This document shows, piece by piece, positions 1-5,557 of a DNA stretch of 5,820 nucleotides. The notes beneath the pieces were generated by a model that was not told the DNA's origin, made no database searches, and saw only the letters and a program-made list of their open reading frames with translations. The stretch is from CAZBWE01 sp964581905. GTDB lineage: Bacteria > Planctomycetota > Phycisphaerae > Sedimentisphaerales > Anaerobacaceae. Position 1 is the first letter of the stretch. Every line of letters starts with the position of its first letter. The DNA lies in assembly GCA_964581905.1 (NCBI GenBank), contig CAZOQJ010000146.1, positions 1 to 5,820 on the forward strand. Reading direction: 5' to 3'. The position numbers were made by a program, and so were the translations under genes.

Positions 1-679
1 TCAGGCGGATGGCGACATTGGGATGGTCTTTGCCTAAGGACGCTTCATCTATCGCAAGCGCTCGCTGCATCAAAGGCTCTGCCTCTTTATATTTTGCATT
101 TTCAAAGTAAACCACAGCCATTTTGTTCATTATCAACGAATCGTTACCAGCCAGGGTTTTCAGTTTATCGCAATATTGCAGTGCATCCTGATGCCTGCCG
201 GCATAAGAGGCGTTTTGCATGCGGGCCATGTATATCTTAGCTTGCGCCTCGTCCTTTCTCTGCTGGACATGGTCTAAAAACTGCTGTGTCCCGTCCAGTA
301 ATTCATCGGCCTTTTCGGCATTGCCCTCGGCAATGGCCTTTAATGCCTGTGCATATAAACCATCATCTTCATTGATTAGCTTGGCCAGTTCCCTGGCCTC
401 TGCTGATGGTACGGGAGTTGATTTTGCCGAATCAATACTTGTTTCAATACTGGGCTTGGTCAACTGTTCTTCGAGTTGCTTTACGGTTTGCCTGAGTTGC
501 TTGTTTTCTTTCAAGGTATCATCGATTATCTCAAGGGCCAAGTCAGGGTCTTTTTTTTCCCCGAACAGCCATTTGAATAATTTGAATAATCCGCCTATTA
601 CGACAAGAGCAACAGTAACGGCTGCCCCAAATATCGCTATCTGCCAACCCTCGCTTAGATTCTTAAACCATTCTATCAT
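1..679 (-). CDS. Membrane-anchored coiled-coil/TPR protein, N-terminal part (runs off left edge)
   Basis: 226 residues are visible with no stop before the window edge, so the C-terminus is missing. Residues 13-39 form one hydrophobic segment (QIAIFGAAVTVALVVIGG, then basic/aromatic LFKLFKWLF), probably a signal anchor. Residues 47-73 are a charged heptad-like coiled coil, followed by a Ser/Thr/Pro-rich linker (75-92). Helical TPR-like repeats then follow at about 107-140, 144-177 and 181-214. The last one (YFENAKYKEAEPLMQRALAI) and the following LGKDHPNVAIRL match the kinesin-light-chain/TPR_12 type, whose repeats usually continue for many copies. Such repeats are protein-binding scaffolds; no catalytic domain is visible. 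The ATG is well placed: the frame upstream has stops at 706-704 and 694-692. The ribosome site just upstream is weak (AAGAG). The function and any C-terminal effector domain are unknown. Confidence 0.85.
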   Translation of the reverse strand, partial: MIEWFKNLSEGWQIAIFGAAVTVALVVIGGLFKLFKWLFGEKKDPDLALEIIDDTLKENKQLRQTVKQLEEQLTKPSIETSIDSAKSTPVPSAEARELAKLINEDDGLYAQALKAIAEGNAEKADELLDGTQQFLDHVQQRKDEAQAKIYMARMQNASYAGRHQDALQYCDKLKTLAGNDSLIMNKMAVVYFENAKYKEAEPLMQRALAIDEASLGKDHPNVAIRL

Positions 680-791
680 GAAAACGCTCTTTTATTTGCA
701 GGTTTAAATCATAACGGCCGCCGGTTTTCTTTGGGTCACGATTACTTAACTCTCACCTCCGGTTGCTGCGCCTCCGCTGCTGTAATTTGTA

Positions 792-819
792 ATTATACTG
801 CCCCCGCACCAAATTTCAA
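792..819 (-). promoter_or_regulatory. Sigma70-type promoter candidate for the TPR gene
   Basis: Read on the minus strand there is TTGAAA (819-814), a 16-base spacer and a perfect TATAAT (797-792). Transcription would begin near 785 and leave a leader of about 105 bases before the ATG at 679. The match is good, but no experimental or comparative support is available. Confidence 0.5.
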
Positions 820-890
820 CAAAAAACTACTATTCCCCTAAAGCCTCAAAAATGACAACCCGACAACAGTTTATTTCCTTTGCACAGACC

Positions 891-919
891 TTGACATCAG
901 CATCGTGGCTGTATAAAAT
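891..919 (+). promoter_or_regulatory. Sigma70-type promoter candidate for the flavin-binding gene
   Basis: A perfect TTGACA (891-896) is followed after 17 bases by TAAAAT (914-919), five of six matches to the -10 consensus. The predicted start near 926 gives a leader of roughly 64 bases. Spacing and orientation fit the gene at 990. Confidence 0.55.
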
Positions 920-974
920 CAGTATGAACAGCGTTTGTACGTTATACTTGAAATAACTTAATACACAACAAAGC

Positions 975-981
975 AAAGGAG
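975..981 (+). promoter_or_regulatory. Ribosome binding site AAAGGAG
   Basis: AAAGGAG lies eight bases before the ATG at 990, an ideal distance. It is the strongest Shine-Dalgarno match next to a start codon in the window and fixes the start of the flavin-binding protein. Confidence 0.75.
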
Positions 982-989
982 ACAGTGGC

Positions 990-1364
990 ATGGCACAATT
1001 ACCAGACGCAGTTAAAAAAGCAATAACTAAACAGGATGTCTTTCCCGTAGCAACAAGCAATCAGGATTGCATTCCAAATGTTGTATACATTGCGTATTTG
1101 AAGGTTCTCGATAACCAAACGGTTCTGATCGCAGACAACTACCTTGAAAAAACCCGTGACAATATTTTGAGTAATGGCAAGATAGCTTTTGCCGTGCGTG
1201 ATGAGGAAAAAGGTTCTTTTCAGATAAAAGGCACTGCCGAAAGACTAACAGAAGGAGATATGTTCGATGAAATTCAGAAATGGGTGAAGGATGAACTGCC
1301 AAAGGTCGCAGCCGTTGTAATGCATGTAGAGGAAATATATAACGGAGCAGAACGGATTTGTTAA
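990..1364 (+). CDS. Pyridoxamine 5'-phosphate oxidase-like FMN-binding split-barrel protein
   Basis: The product is a complete 124-residue protein, the normal size for small single-domain members of the PNPOx-like split-barrel superfamily. The N-terminus has the typical layout: a short helix (LPDAVKKAI), then PVATSNQDCIPNVVYIAYLKVLD (19-41), LIADNYLEKTRDNI (46-59), IAFAVRDEEKGSFQIKGTAE (65-84) and the C-terminal AAVVMHVEEIY (107-117). Family members bind FMN or a related flavin/deazaflavin cofactor as dimers and act as cytosolic oxidoreductases or flavin-binding proteins. The exact substrate cannot be told, and this short form should not be called a true PdxH. It has its own promoter candidate and a strong ribosome site, and is divergent from the TPR gene. 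The tail NGAERIC, with a terminal cysteine, is less family-like. No clear terminator follows it. Confidence 0.85.
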   Translation: MAQLPDAVKKAITKQDVFPVATSNQDCIPNVVYIAYLKVLDNQTVLIADNYLEKTRDNILSNGKIAFAVRDEEKGSFQIKGTAERLTEGDMFDEIQKWVKDELPKVAAVVMHVEEIYNGAERIC

Positions 1365-1440
1365 GGATAGTATTTTTTATGAACATCGCCGTAACAAAAC
1401 CTTACATCGTAGCATTTGGAAAGACTACTAACCACGAACT

Positions 1441-1488
1441 CATCTACCCATCCACTCATCCACGCGTTTACGCATGCGAGCCACGCTT
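1441..1488. repeat. Degenerate 8-base tandem repeat
   Basis: Six successive octamers can be laid out: CATCTACC, CATCCACT, CATCCACG, CGTTTACG, CATGCGAG, CCACGCTT. The second and third are nearly identical and the similarity decays to the right. An exact period of eight cannot preserve a reading frame, which argues against coding. Confidence 0.55.
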
Positions 1489-1501
1489 GTCCGCCGTCTC
1501 G

Positions 1502-1521
1502 TCCGCCATCCGTGTGGCGGA
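1502..1521. repeat. Inverted repeat, 7-base arms
   Basis: TCCGCCA (1502-1508) and TGGCGGA (1515-1521) are perfect complements around a six-base loop. Another TCCGCC lies just upstream (about 1490). No T-tract follows, so it is not a standard intrinsic terminator. It resembles REP-type palindromes. Confidence 0.55.
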
Positions 1522-1540
1522 ACACCAAGCTGACTGAAAC

Positions 1541-1570
1541 CGTGTAAATCTGTGTGAATCCGTGTCTAAT
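1541..1570. repeat. Degenerate 10-base tandem repeat
   Basis: Three decamers stand head to tail: CGTGTAAATC, TGTGTGAATC and CGTGTCTAAT. The GTGT core recurs exactly every ten bases. Confidence 0.6.
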
Positions 1571-1582
1571 AATTAAAATACC

Positions 1583-1595
1583 ATCGCGCAGCGAT
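1583..1595. repeat. Small perfect hairpin
   Basis: ATCGC and GCGAT are perfect complements around the three-base loop GCA. No T-tract follows. It sits between the 10-base and the 7-base tandem patches. Confidence 0.4.
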
Positions 1596-1603
1596 ACCAC
1601 AAT

Positions 1604-1631
1604 TTTACACTTTACACTTTGAACTTTTAAC
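1604..1631. repeat. Degenerate 7-base tandem repeat
   Basis: TTTACAC is repeated exactly twice (1604-1617), followed by the variants TTTGAAC and TTTTAAC. Confidence 0.55.
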
Positions 1632-1638
1632 TCTCTCC

Positions 1639-1665
1639 CTCTGTGTTCTCTGCGACCTCTGTGGC
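1639..1665. repeat. Degenerate 9-base tandem repeat
   Basis: Three nonamers, CTCTGTGTT, CTCTGCGAC and CTCTGTGGC, follow each other without a gap. Confidence 0.6.
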
Positions 1666-1671
1666 AAAAGA

Positions 1672-1705
1672 TAATCAGCGTTAATCCATGTAATCCGCGG
1701 TTAAT
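1672..1705. repeat. Degenerate repeat with TAATC every 9-10 bases
   Basis: TAATC starts at 1672, 1682 and 1691, and the related TTAAT starts at 1701. The segments between them (AGCGT, CATG, CGCGG) vary. A further related pair, CTTTGTGT and CTTTTCGTG, follows at 1710-1726. Confidence 0.5.
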
Positions 1706-1771
1706 TTTTCTTTGTGTCTTTTCGTGGCTATATCCGCGAAACCTGTCTTGAGCGCATTTATACTGAGCATT

Positions 1772-1789
1772 GTCGAAGTAGTCGAATGG
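1772..1789. repeat. 9-base direct repeat
   Basis: GTCGAAGTA is followed at once by GTCGAATGG, sharing the first six bases. Just upstream, TTGAGCG (1749) and CTGAGCA (1763) are also similar. The phrase TGAGC..TGTCGAAG resembles a dispersed intergenic repeat seen in many bacterial genomes; that comparison is from memory. Confidence 0.45.
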
Positions 1790-1836
1790 ATCCGTGGTTC
1801 ACAATACCCAAAACTTCTTAATCCGTCAACCCCCAG

Positions 1837-1860
1837 TCCCCGCAATTCCGTAGGCGGGGA
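1837..1860. repeat. GC-rich inverted repeat, 7-base arms
   Basis: TCCCCGC (1837-1843) pairs perfectly with GCGGGGA (1854-1860) around a ten-base loop. No T-tract follows. It resembles the dispersed palindromic elements found between genes in many bacteria. Confidence 0.55.
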
Positions 1861-1869
1861 TCTACCCAT

Positions 1870-1899
1870 CGAGATACGCTTCACGCTTCACGAGATACG
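1870..1899. repeat. Nested direct repeats CGAGATACG and CTTCACG
   Basis: CGAGATACG occurs at 1870-1878 and 1891-1899. Between and overlapping them, CTTCACG occurs twice in tandem (1879-1885, 1886-1892). All copies are exact. Confidence 0.6.
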
Positions 1900-1922
1900 A
1901 AACAATGACATTATTATTTTCA

Positions 1923-1950
1923 TTGATTATCTGAAGAATTTGATTAGTAT
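1923..1950 (+). promoter_or_regulatory. Weak promoter candidate for the aminotransferase
   Basis: TTGATT (1923-1928) and TAGTAT (1945-1950) are 16 bases apart. Transcription would begin at about 1957-1959, almost on the ATG at 1959. That fits the missing Shine-Dalgarno sequence and would make the mRNA leaderless. The A/T-rich context makes chance matches likely. Confidence 0.3.
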
Positions 1951-1958
1951 ATCAGCAA

Positions 1959-3107
1959 ATGAAAGACATAATAGCCGACAGAGCCGGTAAAATCGACGCC
2001 AGTGGAATCAGGAAAGTCTTTGCATTGGCGGCGAAGCTGGAAAATCCGGCTCGTCATGGCGGAGGCCCAGCCGGAGTCCTGATCAATTTTTCGATAGGTC
2101 AGCCGGACTTTGATGTGCCACAGCAGCTCAAGGATGAAGCGATAAAGGCCATACGCGAGGGATTTAATAAGTATTCACAGACAACAGGCGATACGGCTTT
2201 ATTAGAAAAGATTCGTGAAGCAGTAAGTAGGAAAATCGGGTGGAAAAAACCTTCCGTGCTGGTAACCAGCGGGGTCAGTGGGGGGATACTTCTGGCTTTG
2301 CTGGCGCTGCTCAATCCGGGTGATGAGGTAATTATACCTGACCCTTATTTTGTAATGTATAAGCACTTGGTCAACATGCTGGGCGGAAAGTGCGTGTTTG
2401 TGGACAGCTATCCGGATTTTAACCTGCCGGTCGAAAAAATCGCGGCTGCGCTCACGGATAAAACTAAGATGATTGTGGTTAATTCGCCCTGTAATCCGAC
2501 TGGGATGCTGTATTCGGAGCAGCAGATAAAAAAATTGGCGGATGTTGCCGCCGAACGTGATGTGCTTATATTGTCGGACGAGATATACGAGAAATTCTGC
2601 TATGACAACAGCTTCGTAAGCATCGCAAAATATTACGATAAAACGCTGCTCCTTGGGGGATTTAGCAAGTCGCATGCGATGACGGGCTGGCGGCTGGGCT
2701 TTGCGGCGACGTCTGAGGGGCTGAAGGATGTCATCGAGCAGATGACCAAGATTCAGCAATATACTTTTGTTTGTGCTCCGACGCCTTTTCAGCAGGCGGC
2801 TATCGCGGCTCTGGATTACGATATGAGCGCTTTTGTCGATGCGTACCGGAAGAAAAGAGACATTCTCTGTGAGGGCTTGAAGGATAAATTTGAGCTTGTT
2901 CGGCCGGGCGGTGCGTTTTATGCGTTTGTTAAGGCGCCGGCAGGGCAGGCAACAAAATTTGTTGAAAAGGCGATTAAAAATAACGTCCTGATTATACCTG
3001 GCAATGTATTCAGCGAAAAGGACACACATTTCAGGATAAGCTACGCAACAAGCGATGATAAGATTCGGCAGGGGGTTGAAATTTTACGTAAGCTGGCGTC
3101 AGGCTAA
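1959..3107 (+). CDS. PLP-dependent class I/II aminotransferase
   Basis: The product is a complete 382-residue fold-type I aminotransferase, cytosolic, moving an amino group between an amino acid and a 2-oxo acid. Expected residues are present: SPCNPTG with Asn179, SDEIY with Asp207 and Tyr210, the PLP Schiff-base lysine Lys237 in FSKSHAMTGWRLGF, phosphate-binding Arg245, and the substrate-carboxylate arginine Arg359 in HFRISYA. The N-terminal IDASGIRKVFALAAKL and INFSIGQPDFDVP are typical of an aspartate aminotransferase-like subgroup; the exact substrate cannot be assigned. A Gly-rich stretch (ARHGGGPAGV, 31-40) looks like an insertion before the conserved FSIGQPD. The ATG is the only reasonable start, since an in-frame TGA lies at 1941-1943 and homology begins at once. 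There is no evident Shine-Dalgarno sequence. It appears to be transcribed alone. Confidence 0.93.
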   Translation: MKDIIADRAGKIDASGIRKVFALAAKLENPARHGGGPAGVLINFSIGQPDFDVPQQLKDEAIKAIREGFNKYSQTTGDTALLEKIREAVSRKIGWKKPSVLVTSGVSGGILLALLALLNPGDEVIIPDPYFVMYKHLVNMLGGKCVFVDSYPDFNLPVEKIAAALTDKTKMIVVNSPCNPTGMLYSEQQIKKLADVAAERDVLILSDEIYEKFCYDNSFVSIAKYYDKTLLLGGFSKSHAMTGWRLGFAATSEGLKDVIEQMTKIQQYTFVCAPTPFQQAAIAALDYDMSAFVDAYRKKRDILCEGLKDKFELVRPGGAFYAFVKAPAGQATKFVEKAIKNNVLIIPGNVFSEKDTHFRISYATSDDKIRQGVEILRKLASG

Positions 3108-3121
3108 GGCGGGCTCTCAGG

Positions 3122-3143
3122 TTCGGCGTAGGCCTTCGCCGAA
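3122..3143. repeat. GC-rich inverted repeat after the aminotransferase
   Basis: TTCGGCG (3122-3128) and CGCCGAA (3137-3143) pair perfectly around an eight-base loop, 14 bases past the aminotransferase stop. No T-tract follows, so it is at best a Rho-assisted or RNA-stabilising hairpin. Its seven-base arms resemble the palindromes at 1502-1521 and 1837-1860. Confidence 0.5.
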
Positions 3144-3223
3144 GCAGGCCGCCCCGACGAGTAGGAAGTTGAAAACTTAAAAGGGAAGAATCAGAACTAG
3201 TGGGTTCTATCGTTACTTTTCTC

Positions 3224-3251
3224 TTGACCTGTTAGGTAGAATAGGTAGAAA
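3224..3251 (+). promoter_or_regulatory. Promoter candidate for the Na+/phosphate cotransporter, over a 9-base repeat
   Basis: TTGACC (3224-3229) and TAGAAA (3246-3251) are separated by 16 bases. The -10 lies in a tandem nonamer, AGGTAGAAT/AGGTAGAAA (3234-3251), so the match may partly reflect the repeat. A small hairpin (AGAAC/GTTCT, 3193-3208) lies upstream. The resulting leader would be about 105 bases. I see no clear Pho box in 3108-3362. Confidence 0.3.
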
Positions 3252-3362
3252 TAGTTACAATTTGACTAAAAGCACTTGTGAACGCAAGCACAAATAAGAC
3301 CAGTAATTTTTGCATTTATACCCTGTTATTTCTGTAAAGCAACGACTCTGTAAGGCAGCAAT

Positions 3363-5072
3363 ATGGTAAAAGACATGATTTTCTGCATAGTAGGGGGGCT
3401 GGGTCTCTTTCTGTTTGGAATGCGGATAATGTCGAACGGCCTGAAGGAGGTCGCAGGGCAGAAACTTAAGGATGTCCTTGGGGCACTTACAAAGCATCGC
3501 GCTATAGCGGTTCTTATCGGGGCGCTTGTCACATGTCTGATTCAGTCAAGCTCAGCTACAACGGTAATGACCGTGGGCTTTGTCAACGCAGGGCTTTTGA
3601 CTTTAAAGCAGGCGTTATGTGTTGTTCTTGGTGCGAACGTGGGAACGACTTTTACTGCCTGGCTGGTTTCAGCATTTGGCCTTGGTGGACTGAAGATAAC
3701 AACTTATGCACTTCCTGCTATTGGAATCGGTTTTCTGCTGCAGTTCGTTGGAAAGACACAGAAGGTAAAGAGCCTTGGGAGCATATTGCTGGGCTTTGGC
3801 CTTTTGTTTGTAGGTATAGGGTTTATGAAAGACGCATTTGCACCGTTGAAGGACAGCCTGGGCACACAGAACGCGCTTATCTGGCTGGGACAGAACCCGA
3901 TTTTGGCTATATTGGCCGGAACGGCGCTAACGATGCTGCTGCAAAGCAGCTCCGCCTCTATTATGATAATACAGGTTTTGGCTTTCCAGGGAGCTTTTGG
4001 AACGGATTGGGACTTGGCACTGCGGGTTGCTATACCATTTATTCTGGGAGATAACATTGGTACAACGATTACGGCTCAACTGGCGGCCATTCGGACATCA
4101 CGGAATTCAAAGCGAGCAGCAATGGGACATACGATATTCAACATTATAGGTGTTCTCTATATGCTCCCCTTGGTATGGATGGGGGTGTTTGGCAAAGCAG
4201 TTAGCTTTATTAGCCCCTGGGAGTTGTCGCAGGGTACGATAATGGCTGAATTGGCCTTGGCGCATAGTTTGTTTAACGTGACAAATGCGATTGTGTTCAC
4301 GGTAGCGATTAAATGGCTGGAAGCGATAGTTATGAAGATTCTTCCGGTCACGAAAAAGGAATTAGCTGAAAGGCCGGTGGTGCTGGAGAAGCATCTGTTC
4401 AATACTCCGCTGATAGCGCTGGAGCAGACAAAGCGTGAAATAATCCGGATGATAGCCGGTGCCAGGGGGGCGGTTCAGCAGGCAATTGAAGGTTTGGTTG
4501 AATCAGATACCCGTAAGCTGGACAAGGCGATGGTCGCAGAAGATATAATCGACGCATTTCAGCTTGATATTACATCATATCTTGTCGCCCTATCGAGAGA
4601 GCAATTGTCGGATGAGGTGTCGAATGAGCTGCCGGTATTGCTGCATACGGTGAACGACCTGGAGCGCGCCGGAGACCATGCAGTCAATATTGTCGAGATT
4701 GCGCAACGTAAGATTGGGCAAAGGATGTCGTTTAGCGGATCCGCGCTGGAAGAGGCGGCACAGCTTAAAAAAGAAATCGACCAGATGTTCGGTTTCGTTA
4801 AAGAGGCCCTGGAACACAATAGTGACGAGGCCGCCAGGAAAGCTTTGATAAATGAGAACAACCTCAACAGGATGCAGTTGGGGTTTCGTCGCAACCATGT
4901 ACAGCGTATGAGCGAGGGGGACTGTACTCCTGAGGCAGGTTTGATATTTTGCGATTTGGTTGACAATGTCGAAAAAATCGGTGACCACCTTACAAATATC
5001 GCACAAGCGATAATAGGCGGGCTGCAATGGACGGGAGTCGAGCCGAAAATGCCTCCAGGTGCTGCAAATTAA
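3363..5072 (+). CDS. Na+/phosphate cotransporter with C-terminal PhoU-like domain
   Basis: The product is a complete 569-residue inner-membrane protein of the Na/Pi-cotransporter II-like family (NptA/YjbB type), importing or exporting inorganic phosphate with Na+. The membrane part (about 1-325) shows the family's internal duplication: QSSSATTVMT (61-70) and GANVGTTFTA (90-99) in the first half, QSSSASIMII (194-203) and GDNIGTTITA (229-238) in the second. The QSSS motifs form the substrate site. Residues about 345-555 are a helical PhoU-like domain with two acidic metal-binding motifs, NDLERAGDH (431-439) and DNVEKIGDH (534-542). In PhoU proteins these bind metal clusters, so the domain probably regulates transport. 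The length is normal for the fused form. The start ATG has a modest AAGG seven bases upstream. It has no phosphate-regulon neighbours in view. Confidence 0.93.
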   Translation: MVKDMIFCIVGGLGLFLFGMRIMSNGLKEVAGQKLKDVLGALTKHRAIAVLIGALVTCLIQSSSATTVMTVGFVNAGLLTLKQALCVVLGANVGTTFTAWLVSAFGLGGLKITTYALPAIGIGFLLQFVGKTQKVKSLGSILLGFGLLFVGIGFMKDAFAPLKDSLGTQNALIWLGQNPILAILAGTALTMLLQSSSASIMIIQVLAFQGAFGTDWDLALRVAIPFILGDNIGTTITAQLAAIRTSRNSKRAAMGHTIFNIIGVLYMLPLVWMGVFGKAVSFISPWELSQGTIMAELALAHSLFNVTNAIVFTVAIKWLEAIVMKILPVTKKELAERPVVLEKHLFNTPLIALEQTKREIIRMIAGARGAVQQAIEGLVESDTRKLDKAMVAEDIIDAFQLDITSYLVALSREQLSDEVSNELPVLLHTVNDLERAGDHAVNIVEIAQRKIGQRMSFSGSALEEAAQLKKEIDQMFGFVKEALEHNSDEAARKALINENNLNRMQLGFRRNHVQRMSEGDCTPEAGLIFCDLVDNVEKIGDHLTNIAQAIIGGLQWTGVEPKMPPGAAN

Positions 5073-5095
5073 TACTGCAGCAGAAACATATTTTT
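5060..5095 (+). terminator. Weak terminator-like hairpin at the cotransporter stop
   Basis: TGCTGC (5060-5065) and GCAGCA (5077-5082) are perfect complements around an 11-base loop that contains the stop codon. A run of five T starts at 5091, eight bases after the stem. That distance is long for an intrinsic terminator, so termination here is uncertain. Confidence 0.3.
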
Positions 5096-5107
5096 CTATG
5101 GAATAAT

Positions 5108-5116
5108 TGTTATAAA
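5108..5116 (+). promoter_or_regulatory. Extended -10 promoter candidate for the small orphan gene
   Basis: TGTTATAAA contains the extended -10 pattern TGn followed by TATAAA (5111-5116). No good -35 is visible, as is usual for extended -10 promoters. A start near 5123 would leave a leader of about 15 bases to the ATG at 5138, with CAGGA (5129-5133) as a weak ribosome site four bases before it. Confidence 0.35.
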
Positions 5117-5137
5117 TGTGTTAAACTACAGGATTGT

Positions 5138-5539
5138 ATGGTAAAGGATAGCATAGATATCCAGCCTCCCTTTGCAAAAAAGAAAAGGGAATTTGTCTCT
5201 GAAAATCAGAGTGTTTATACTCAGAGAAGAGAATTTGATAAAAAAGGACTTTTAGAAAAAGAAATTTGGCAGTTGGATAATGGGACAGTAGTTATTGATT
5301 TAGATGATGGCGCATACATTTCCAAACGAAAGGCCGAGGAACTTAGATTTCTGAATATTGAATCTCCTGCTTTAATGAATTTAGCCAAAAAAGAGGGTTA
5401 TTTGGGCAAGAATGGCAGAATATGTTTTACTCGTGGCAAGGGAATTTATTATAGTTCTGAGGTTGTTGAAATAAACCCTCCTTTCGAAGAAGACTTTGAA
5501 CAAGAATATGATATTAGCAAGGATTTAAAAGACCTTTAA
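5138..5539 (+). CDS. Hypothetical A/T-rich protein, 133 residues
   Basis: I do not recognise this protein. From the ATG at 5138 it is 133 residues, highly charged and Lys/Glu-rich, with no signal peptide or membrane segment. The middle (EIWQLDNGTVVIDLDDGAYISKRKAEEL) looks like beta strands followed by a helix, and the end is acidic (EEDFEQEYDISKDLKDL). Short related motifs stand near both ends: IDIQPPF (6-12) and VEINPPF (110-116). The frame is open back to 5027, inside the cotransporter gene, but those residues are Cys-rich and unlike the rest, and a weak ribosome site precedes 5138, so I chose the later start. Codons end in A or T far more than in the neighbouring genes, suggesting separate origin. 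It follows the cotransporter by 65 bases on the same strand. Confidence 0.6.
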   Translation: MVKDSIDIQPPFAKKKREFVSENQSVYTQRREFDKKGLLEKEIWQLDNGTVVIDLDDGAYISKRKAEELRFLNIESPALMNLAKKEGYLGKNGRICFTRGKGIYYSSEVVEINPPFEEDFEQEYDISKDLKDL

Positions 5540-5546
5540 ATTTTTT
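5523..5546 (+). terminator. A/T-rich intrinsic terminator candidate of the orphan gene
   Basis: ATTTAAA (5523-5529) and TTTAAAT (5535-5541) form a perfect seven-base stem with a five-base loop, overlapping the stop codon and running straight into five more T (5542-5546). An alternative stem AAGG/CCTT uses the same bases. The stem is A/T-only, so termination would be weak. Confidence 0.35.
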
Positions 5547-5557
5547 CCTGCCCCGTG

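Larger units (their letters stand above)
680..989. other. Intergenic region between divergent genes
   Basis: This 310-base gap separates the minus-strand TPR gene from the plus-strand flavin-binding gene. It contains one promoter candidate for each direction (listed separately), a strong Shine-Dalgarno-like GGAGGTG on the minus strand at 760-754 that serves no obvious start, and the ribosome site of the plus-strand gene. I see no additional gene. The short frames here lack a good start or family-like sequence. Confidence 0.7.
1365..1958. other. Gene-free stretch made of degenerate short repeats
   Basis: These 594 bases separate the flavin-binding gene from the aminotransferase. I find no believable coding region; open frames here come from the repeat periodicity. 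Most of 1441-1899 consists of consecutive patches of imperfect tandem repeats with unit lengths of 7-10 bases, interrupted by small perfect inverted repeats, each listed separately. The final 60 bases are A/T-rich and probably hold the aminotransferase promoter. Confidence 0.7.

Noticed and set aside
551..558. Run of eight identical bases in the TPR gene as a programmed frameshift site
   Set aside because: The frame is continuous and sensible on both sides without any shift, and no downstream structure or alternative frame product supports slippage.
219..707. Plus-strand open frame of 162 codons
   Set aside because: It is the antisense of the TPR gene; its Ser/Cys/Leu-rich product has no family character, while the minus strand gives a clear coiled-coil/TPR protein.
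1361..1990. Open frames in the repeat-rich gap on both strands
   Set aside because: They follow the short repeats, lack ribosome sites and show no family-like sequence; repeat periods of 7, 8 and 10 do not keep a reading frame.
2202..3029. Long minus-strand open frame (275 codons)
   Set aside because: It lies entirely antisense to the aminotransferase, whose catalytic motifs are intact. The product is Arg/His-rich and typical of a shadow frame.
3108..3362. Pho box upstream of the phosphate transporter
   Set aside because: I looked for paired CTGTCAT-like direct repeats and found none; only the AGGTAGAA nonamers are present.
3533..4054. Plus-strand open frame (173 codons) in another frame
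   Set aside because: It overlaps the membrane domain of the Na+/phosphate cotransporter, whose duplicated QSSS motifs prove the other frame; Trp/Cys-rich nonsense product.
4559..5027. Two minus-strand open frames opposite the PhoU-like domain
   Set aside because: They are antisense to a well-conserved domain with both acidic metal-binding motifs, and their products look random.
5027..5137. N-terminal extension of the orphan gene to the ATG at 5027
   Set aside because: It would overlap the cotransporter by 46 bases, has no good ribosome site and adds a Cys-rich segment unlike the rest of the protein.
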